Source: a methanogenic archaeon mixed culture ISO4-G1
GTDB taxonomy: Archaea; Thermoplasmatota; Thermoplasmata; Methanomassiliicoccales; Methanomethylophilaceae
Reading direction: 5' to 3'
DNA length: 64,000 nucleotides
Assembly (NCBI GenBank): GCA_001563305.1
Contig: CP013703.1
Span: 310,001-374,000 of the forward strand
Part shown: piece by piece, positions 59,894-64,000 of the stretch
Numbering within the stretch: position 1 is the first letter of the stretch
How the letters are laid out: every line of letters begins with the position of its first letter
The notes under the pieces: model-generated
The model's database searches: none
Told to the model about the DNA's origin: nothing
Seen by the model: the letters and a program-made list of their open reading frames with translations, nothing else
Translations under genes and position numbers: made by a program

Positions 59894-60330
59894 AGGGATC
59901 CCCTCTCGTAGATGATATCCATGACTGCATCCCTGAGGGCGCATTCCATCGCGAAGGATTCCCTGGACGTGGGCTCTGTCTCGGAGAGGATCTCGGCCAT
60001 CACATCGATGGCGAGCCTCATGAGGACGTCCTCCGAAGGGGTCCAGGCCCTCATGATCCCCTTGATCTCAGTCTTTACGGTCTCAAAATCGCCCGACTGG
60101 TAATACGAGCTGTCGGGGTCTTCCGACACTTCGGAGACGGCGTCCGGCCTCATGGCATCACCGACGGGGTACCCGTACGGGTCGAGCATGAACTGGCCGT
60201 TCATAGGTTTGTGGTCACCCACGGATATCCCCAGCATGATGCTCTGAGTTCTGTTAGGGGTGTGGTTGTCAAACTGTGCAGTGAGGCTTGGGACCTCGAT
60301 TCCGTGGCATTCTTTGTTGTACATTGCCAT
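59890..60330 (-). CDS. Island protein of unknown function
   Basis: The 146-residue protein (MAMYNKECHGIEVPSLTAQF, IKGIMRAWTPSEDVLMRLAI) ends in a helix of the form DAVMDIIYERGSL. Nothing is recognised except that it overlaps the next gene. GAGGTAAAAGC upstream gives a fair ribosome-binding site. It may form a complex with the downstream product. The 226 bases up to 60556 hold leader sequence and no further gene that I can support. Confidence 0.6.
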   Translation of the reverse strand: MAMYNKECHGIEVPSLTAQFDNHTPNRTQSIMLGISVGDHKPMNGQFMLDPYGYPVGDAMRPDAVSEVSEDPDSSYYQSGDFETVKTEIKGIMRAWTPSEDVLMRLAIDVMAEILSETEPTSRESFAMECALRDAVMDIIYERGSL

Positions 60331-60556
60331 TTGCTTTTACCTCTCTACTGAACGGTCAGGGAGCCGACCCCGACCGACATTATGGTTTAAGCGACCGGCA
60401 AAACGTACCTTTATGAGTCTGAACTTGGATTCCGATAATATCGGGGCCCTATCCAGGGTACGCTCCTCACGAGACCCCGGCGATGACATCTCTGGTAGGA
60501 TAGTCGCCGGGTGCCGATCACTATTCACTGCCCTCGGCTGGGCATATGAACTGTTA

Positions 60557-61690
60557 TCACTCACCTCCCCAGTTGAGGTTGTTCTTCTTTGTCTGGGCTT
60601 CCAGCCACTCGATGACCACGTCATACGGGGCGACGGATGAATACATGGAATCCCAGTCCATGTTGAGATAGTCATAGACCTTGCGACACTCATCTTTGGT
60701 CTTGAATGGACCGAAGATCCTTTTGTCATAGGTGGTGAAGCCTTTGACGTCTTTGCTGTATTGTTCCTGTGAAACGGCCCATGCGTCGTCGATCCCGACG
60801 GCTTCGACCATGTTCATGTATGGGCCGGAGGTGGATTCGTCGGGATATTCGTCGACCAGGACAACGACATACACGCATACGAACCACCTTTTGTTGAGGG
60901 TGATGTCGAATGTGGGTCTGTTGAGTTCCTTGACGACCTTGTTGTAAGCGTCGTCGTCGTAGGGATCCGCATTGTTCGACAGGTATTCGAGATAGCTCAT
61001 CGCCTTGTCGATCTGGGTGCTGAGTTCTGCGACGAATTTCACGTCGCACTTAGTCACGAGTTCATCCGTGAGTAAGTCACGGATCATATCCAAATAATTG
61101 TAGAGGAAGAAGTAGTCTGTGGATCTACCCTTGGCAAACTGAGGCGGATAGAAGCTTGTCACATACGCATGGTCCGGGAAGGAGTAGTAGAAGTAATCGT
61201 CCGAGAACGAATCCGAGATGTAGCTCTTCATGGCATCATCGATCTTCCTGCGGAGAGAGAGCACTGTGGAGATGGTGTTCCTGGCATTGGGATCGACCTT
61301 ATCGGTGGAATCACTCACAACACTACCATCGCTGAGATACATGCCCGGTACCTTGGGTACAAAATTCTCCAGACCGGAGTGGTAAGGGTCGACAGGCTCG
61401 TTGACCAGCCCGCCGGATTTCGTGATGACAACTTTCCTCTTGTTCAACAGGTCCTTGTGCAGATAATCCAGATGATTAAGGACGGTCTGCTTGGTACCCT
61501 TGTCGCTCATTGCCAGATCGAACAGTCCGAGGACATGCTCAGGGATCTTCTCCCTGAGATTGCTGTCGAACCAGTCGAAGTATCTGTAGATAGTGGGCCT
61601 GGAGACCAGCAGCATCTCGGCAAGGAACATGACCGTGATACCGATCGTCTCGAAGACCGTTTTGATTTTTCTTGATGCTTCTGCTGTCAT
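60557..61690 (-). CDS. HTH-containing island protein of unknown function
   Basis: The 377-residue protein begins with a helix-turn-helix-like segment (VFETIGITVMFLAEMLLVSR followed by PTIYRYFDWFDSN). The rest is Asp/Tyr/Ser-rich and has no recognised domain; it contains stretches such as KSYISDSFSDDYFYYSFPDH and CVYVVVLVDEYPDES. ATG at 61690 has a TATA-like ACTATATAAAAC on the minus-strand side (about 61711-61722 in plus coordinates). It is a single gene, and its function is unknown. Confidence 0.65.
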   Translation of the reverse strand: MTAEASRKIKTVFETIGITVMFLAEMLLVSRPTIYRYFDWFDSNLREKIPEHVLGLFDLAMSDKGTKQTVLNHLDYLHKDLLNKRKVVITKSGGLVNEPVDPYHSGLENFVPKVPGMYLSDGSVVSDSTDKVDPNARNTISTVLSLRRKIDDAMKSYISDSFSDDYFYYSFPDHAYVTSFYPPQFAKGRSTDYFFLYNYLDMIRDLLTDELVTKCDVKFVAELSTQIDKAMSYLEYLSNNADPYDDDAYNKVVKELNRPTFDITLNKRWFVCVYVVVLVDEYPDESTSGPYMNMVEAVGIDDAWAVSQEQYSKDVKGFTTYDKRIFGPFKTKDECRKVYDYLNMDWDSMYSSVAPYDVVIEWLEAQTKKNNLNWGGE

Positions 61691-61832
61691 CGGATTACAT
61701 TAAAATCGTCTAACTATATAAAACTTCTATAACAACGTGTAACGTGATGAGATTTTTCCTGTAATACAGATGATATACAGAACGTATGCGATTAGATGTC
61801 GGAACGAATACAGTATTTAAAGAAAAGATAGA

Positions 61833-61896
61833 AACAGCCCGTTTTGGGCTGTTAATACCAATTACGAGATTATGGGGGATGGGCATGCGCCCATCC
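61833..61896 (-). terminator. Paired hairpins after the paralogous gene pair
   Basis: Two perfect stems follow the gene ending at 61900 on the minus strand: GGATGGGC/GCCCATCC (61877-61896) and AACAGCCC/GGGCTGTT (61833-61853). The second is followed on that strand by TTTCTATCTTTTC. They likely end the three-gene operon. Confidence 0.65.
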
Positions 61897-61899
61897 TGT

Positions 61900-62172
61900 T
61901 CATGTTGCGAACTTGATCTCCACCCAGCTGCGGAAGTCGAACCTCGCATCCGGCCCGTTCTTCTTCCTGGCGATCTCATTCTCGATGGGCGTTCCGTTGA
62001 CCTCGTCGTACGGAACAAAGAGATCCGGCCTTCTCCTGATGTAGGCCAGCATCTCCCGTTTGTCCCGGGGGTCCGTTCTGGGATTCTCGAGGAGCTTCGT
62101 GGCGTAGTGTTGCCTAGCGGAGACCGTCGGGGTGCTTTCGAGCTTGATATTCAGATAGAAAAAGTCTATCAT
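61900..62172 (-). CDS. Small protein, paralogue of the upstream gene
   Basis: The 90-residue protein shares with its upstream neighbour the line T-V-S-x-R-Q-x-Y-x-x-K-x-x-x-N-P-R and later Y-[IV]-R-x-[KR]-P-x-L-F-x-P (TVSARQHYATKLLENPR, YIRRRPDLFVPYDE). So it is a short copy of the same domain with a different C-terminus. ATG at 62172 overlaps the previous stop (ATGA); GTG at 62181 is possible. It has no known function. Confidence 0.62.
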   Translation of the reverse strand: MIDFFYLNIKLESTPTVSARQHYATKLLENPRTDPRDKREMLAYIRRRPDLFVPYDEVNGTPIENEIARKKNGPDARFDFRSWVEIKFAT

Positions 62173-62690
62173 CTCGACCACATCCTCGGGAATAGTGCAC
62201 TGATGCGGCTGACGAACGACATCTCGGGATCGTTGCCGTTGTGGATCCTTATCCTGTAGTTGACGTCGTCGGGATAATCGGGGGACTGCTCCGCAGGCGT
62301 GAACAGATACGGCTTGTCCCTAACGTATTGAACCGCGACCTTGATGTTCTTCGTCGGGCTCCTGGGATTGCTGATGACCTTGTTAATGTAATTCTGCCTG
62401 TCCGATACAGTTGATTTTCCTTTGAAGATCCTGTCGAGATATCCCGGGGTGAGCTCCCTGACGACCGGCCCGGTAATTCCCTTGGAGCCGTAGATGTCCA
62501 CTAGCCCGTCGGGATAGGGTGCCTTGCAGCGACCCTTGCTCTTCGGCCCCATGCCCATTATCTTGGGATAGTTCTGGGGAATCATGTGATATGCTTTCCT
62601 GTTCGGATCGGGTTCGTACTTCGCGGGTTCCGCCACGTAGTGCTCGCTGTACTTCCCGTACATCACGGGATTGCGTGCCCTTCTGGTCAT
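62169..62690 (-). CDS. Protein with a domain shared with its downstream neighbour
   Basis: The 173-residue basic protein has an N-terminal part rich in Tyr, Lys and Pro (KYSEHYVAEPAKYEPDPNRK) and a C-terminal domain (STVSDRQNYINKVISNPR, YVRDKPYLFTPAEQ) that is copied in the next gene. ATG at 62690 overlaps the stop of the nucleotidyltransferase gene (ATGA). It is probably an accessory or partner of that protein. The fold is not recognised. Confidence 0.62.
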   Translation of the reverse strand: MTRRARNPVMYGKYSEHYVAEPAKYEPDPNRKAYHMIPQNYPKIMGMGPKSKGRCKAPYPDGLVDIYGSKGITGPVVRELTPGYLDRIFKGKSTVSDRQNYINKVISNPRSPTKNIKVAVQYVRDKPYLFTPAEQSPDYPDDVNYRIRIHNGNDPEMSFVSRISALFPRMWSR

Positions 62691-63094
62691 GGCGACACCT
62701 CCAGTTCGATGATGTCCTTGGAGAATACTGCCTCATGGTCCGTGACGAGGTCATGGATGGAGATGTATCCGCTGCGGTTCCTGAGATACCTGACTACTTC
62801 CTCCCTGGGCCATATCATAGCCGTGAACCAATTGGATGATCTGCATTCCATCTCCTTGTCCCTGAACTCCTTGGAATTCAGAGGGTACTTGGCCTCGAAC
62901 TCGATGCCGATGTCCAGGTCTCCCAGGGTATCCTTCTCGGGGTCGTTGACGTACGATCCGAAGACGACCGCCCTCTTGATCCTGTAGCAGAAGCTGTCGT
63001 TGGCGTTCACCTGGAGTATGCGTTCCTTCACACCGTCGAGGAGCCTGTCCGCGGTGCTACGCTTGATCCTTATATCCTTCCTGGAGGATGTCAT
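62687..63094 (-). CDS. Nucleotidyltransferase-fold protein
   Basis: The 135-residue protein contains VVFGSYVNDPEKDTLGDLDI, the G-S-x(n)-D-x-D motif of the minimal nucleotidyltransferase superfamily, with an intact pair of aspartates. A third carboxylate could be in IHDLVTDHEAVF. Similar small proteins act as toxins or antitoxins (MNT/HEPN, AbiE) by adding AMP or CMP to proteins or tRNA; no HEPN partner is adjacent. ATG at 63094 follows GGAGGTG. It starts a three-gene operon. Confidence 0.78.
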   Translation of the reverse strand: MTSSRKDIRIKRSTADRLLDGVKERILQVNANDSFCYRIKRAVVFGSYVNDPEKDTLGDLDIGIEFEAKYPLNSKEFRDKEMECRSSNWFTAMIWPREEVVRYLRNRSGYISIHDLVTDHEAVFSKDIIELEVSP

Positions 63095-63394
63095 CAGAGA
63101 CACCTCCAGCTGATGCTGTTGCTGATTGTCGTTGACATACTGTAACCTTCCTTTGTCCGGGGAATTGTTGAGAAGGTGCTCCCCGTCACCCGAAGGTCAT
63201 CCGGCACCGCCCTTTCGGGATCCTATGGTGCTGGAAACAGTGTCTTAGCCGATGTGCCTCTGGCAGTGATCGATTTACTTATGCTGATTTAGCATAAGAT
63301 ATGAAGTATATAAAGAATCGCTCAAAAACGATGCTTCCTAAGAGAAACTGAACAACCAGTAAAAACAAAATAATCTCCAACCAATTTCGAGACG
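63095..63394. other. Leader/intergenic region with shared regulatory motif
   Basis: This 300-base stretch between divergent genes holds the ribosome-binding site of the nucleotidyltransferase gene, the motif TGCTGATTTAGCATAAGAT (63282-63300) and a TATA box GTATATAAAG (63305-63314) for the plus-strand gene. GC-rich segments at 63150-63240 could fold into RNA hairpins, but I see no known RNA. Confidence 0.55.
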
Positions 63395-64000
63395 ATGTCT
63401 CCGTCATATGATGAATACCATTATTCTCACTCGGATCCAGTGGATATAGAGGACGGATACGACAAGGATGCGGGCAAATTCTACCGCAGAGTCAAGACCA
63501 GGATCGGAGTGGAAATACAATACCTGGAATGGGATTCCATCGAAGAGTTCAAAGACTATATCGGAGACGACATCAAATATGCCAAGTTCGAATCCAACAA
63601 AGCTCTGGGCGCCACAGCGAAGCAAGGAAAGCAGGTAAAGAACGACAAGCTGTCTGAAGGGGACGCCCTAGAGGAAATGAAACTGAGATACAGCAACCGC
63701 TTTGAACCCGATTATATCGATAAGATGCTTCAGACGGACTCTCTAAAGAGCGAGACTGGACTGGTGGTCAATCCCGAGAACTACGATTGCGCAGCAGGTT
63801 TCATCAAATTCTACTATGTTTCCGACATCCATATCGACCATAAGATCAAGAATGCACTGATGAAATATGGACGGAGAGCAATATCAGCAGACATAGTCTC
63901 CCAGATAGCACAGAATCTCGTATTCTACACCAACAAGAACATCTTCCACTTCTCGCTGATAGCGGGGGACACATCCTTCACCCCATCGATAGCGCAGAGG
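63395..64000 (+). CDS. Metallophosphoesterase, N-terminal part (cut by window edge)
   Basis: The open frame from ATG 63395 to the window end gives 202 residues. After a charged N-terminal extension of about 130 residues (MSPSYDEYHYSHSDPVDIED) comes FYYVSDIHIDHKIK, the D-x-H motif of the calcineurin-like phosphoesterases, and later FHFSLIAGDTSFTPS, the G-D motif. The rest lies beyond the window. It may be an island-encoded nuclease or phosphatase. Expression would start at a TATA box with the repeat motif directly upstream. Confidence 0.78.
   Translation, partial: MSPSYDEYHYSHSDPVDIEDGYDKDAGKFYRRVKTRIGVEIQYLEWDSIEEFKDYIGDDIKYAKFESNKALGATAKQGKQVKNDKLSEGDALEEMKLRYSNRFEPDYIDKMLQTDSLKSETGLVVNPENYDCAAGFIKFYYVSDIHIDHKIKNALMKYGRRAISADIVSQIAQNLVFYTNKNIFHFSLIAGDTSFTPSIAQR

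Overview
The window is chromosomal DNA of a methanogenic archaeon, most likely of the order Methanomassiliicoccales (the gut/wetland Methanomethylophilus-like group). The sequence shows a five-gene coenzyme F430 (cfb) operon, heterodisulfide reductase subunits HdrC-HdrB, archaeal ribosomal proteins (eS1/S3Ae, eL37, eL41), a pyruvoyl-type arginine decarboxylase, a PAC2-type proteasome assembly chaperone, TATA-box promoters and intron-containing tRNAs. The order-level assignment is inference from gene content; I ran no search.

Region 1 (1-16.2 kb) is housekeeping: the tail of a HAD-type hydrolase, a PAPS-reductase/ferredoxin fusion, pdaD with a zinc-ribbon partner, PAC2 and M16 genes in opposite directions, a hydrogenase-maturation-type protease, a ModE/LysR-type regulator, hdrCB, rps3ae, tRNA-Met (with intron), an ArsA-type ATPase with a coiled-coil partner, pyrC, a cysteine-cluster protein, rpl37e, purF and tRNA-Ala. 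A small glycine-repeat gene pair related to Rpn-type proteins lies at 9.6-10.1 kb.

Region 2 (16.2-31.8 kb) holds a Fic protein preceded by a regular array of inverted repeats, a MATE exporter, an iron alcohol dehydrogenase, and the operon cfbC-cfbA-cfbE-cfbD-cfbB (minus strand), which encodes all known enzymes from sirohydrochlorin to F430. Then come a DUF1638-like protein overlapping a HATPase_c_4/winged-helix protein, an FMN-binding protein, tRNA-Arg, rpl41e, tRNA-Trp with a 98-nt intron that carries a double box C/D guide RNA, a ZIP transporter and a DUF711 (PFL) protein.

Region 3 (31.5-43.1 kb) is an amino-acid and sulfur cluster: ACT, cimA, hom, ACT regulator, nifU, nifS and metA on the minus strand, diverging from metY-cysK-rrf2 on the plus strand. 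Together they make homoserine, O-acetylhomoserine, homocysteine and cysteine, and mobilise sulfur. An inverted repeat between metA and metY and an IscR-like Rrf2 regulator suggest shared control. nadE, tRNA-Ser and tRNA-Glu follow.

Region 4 (43.1 kb to the end) is a genomic island that begins directly after tRNA-Glu(CTC) with a tyrosine recombinase; its right end is outside the window. It carries small plasmid-type genes of bacterial appearance, a multi-gene defence locus (cytosine methyltransferase, PD-(D/E)XK protein, two unknowns, GHKL/MORC-like ATPase, Z1 ATPase, divergent Vsr nuclease), a divergent HEPN-RNase-like / CARF-winged-helix pair, a degenerate YgjP-like protein, several unknowns, an operon of a nucleotidyltransferase-fold protein with two paralogous small proteins, and the start of a metallophosphoesterase gene. 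The HEPN/CARF pair and the Z1/GHKL locus are the best candidates for interesting biology.
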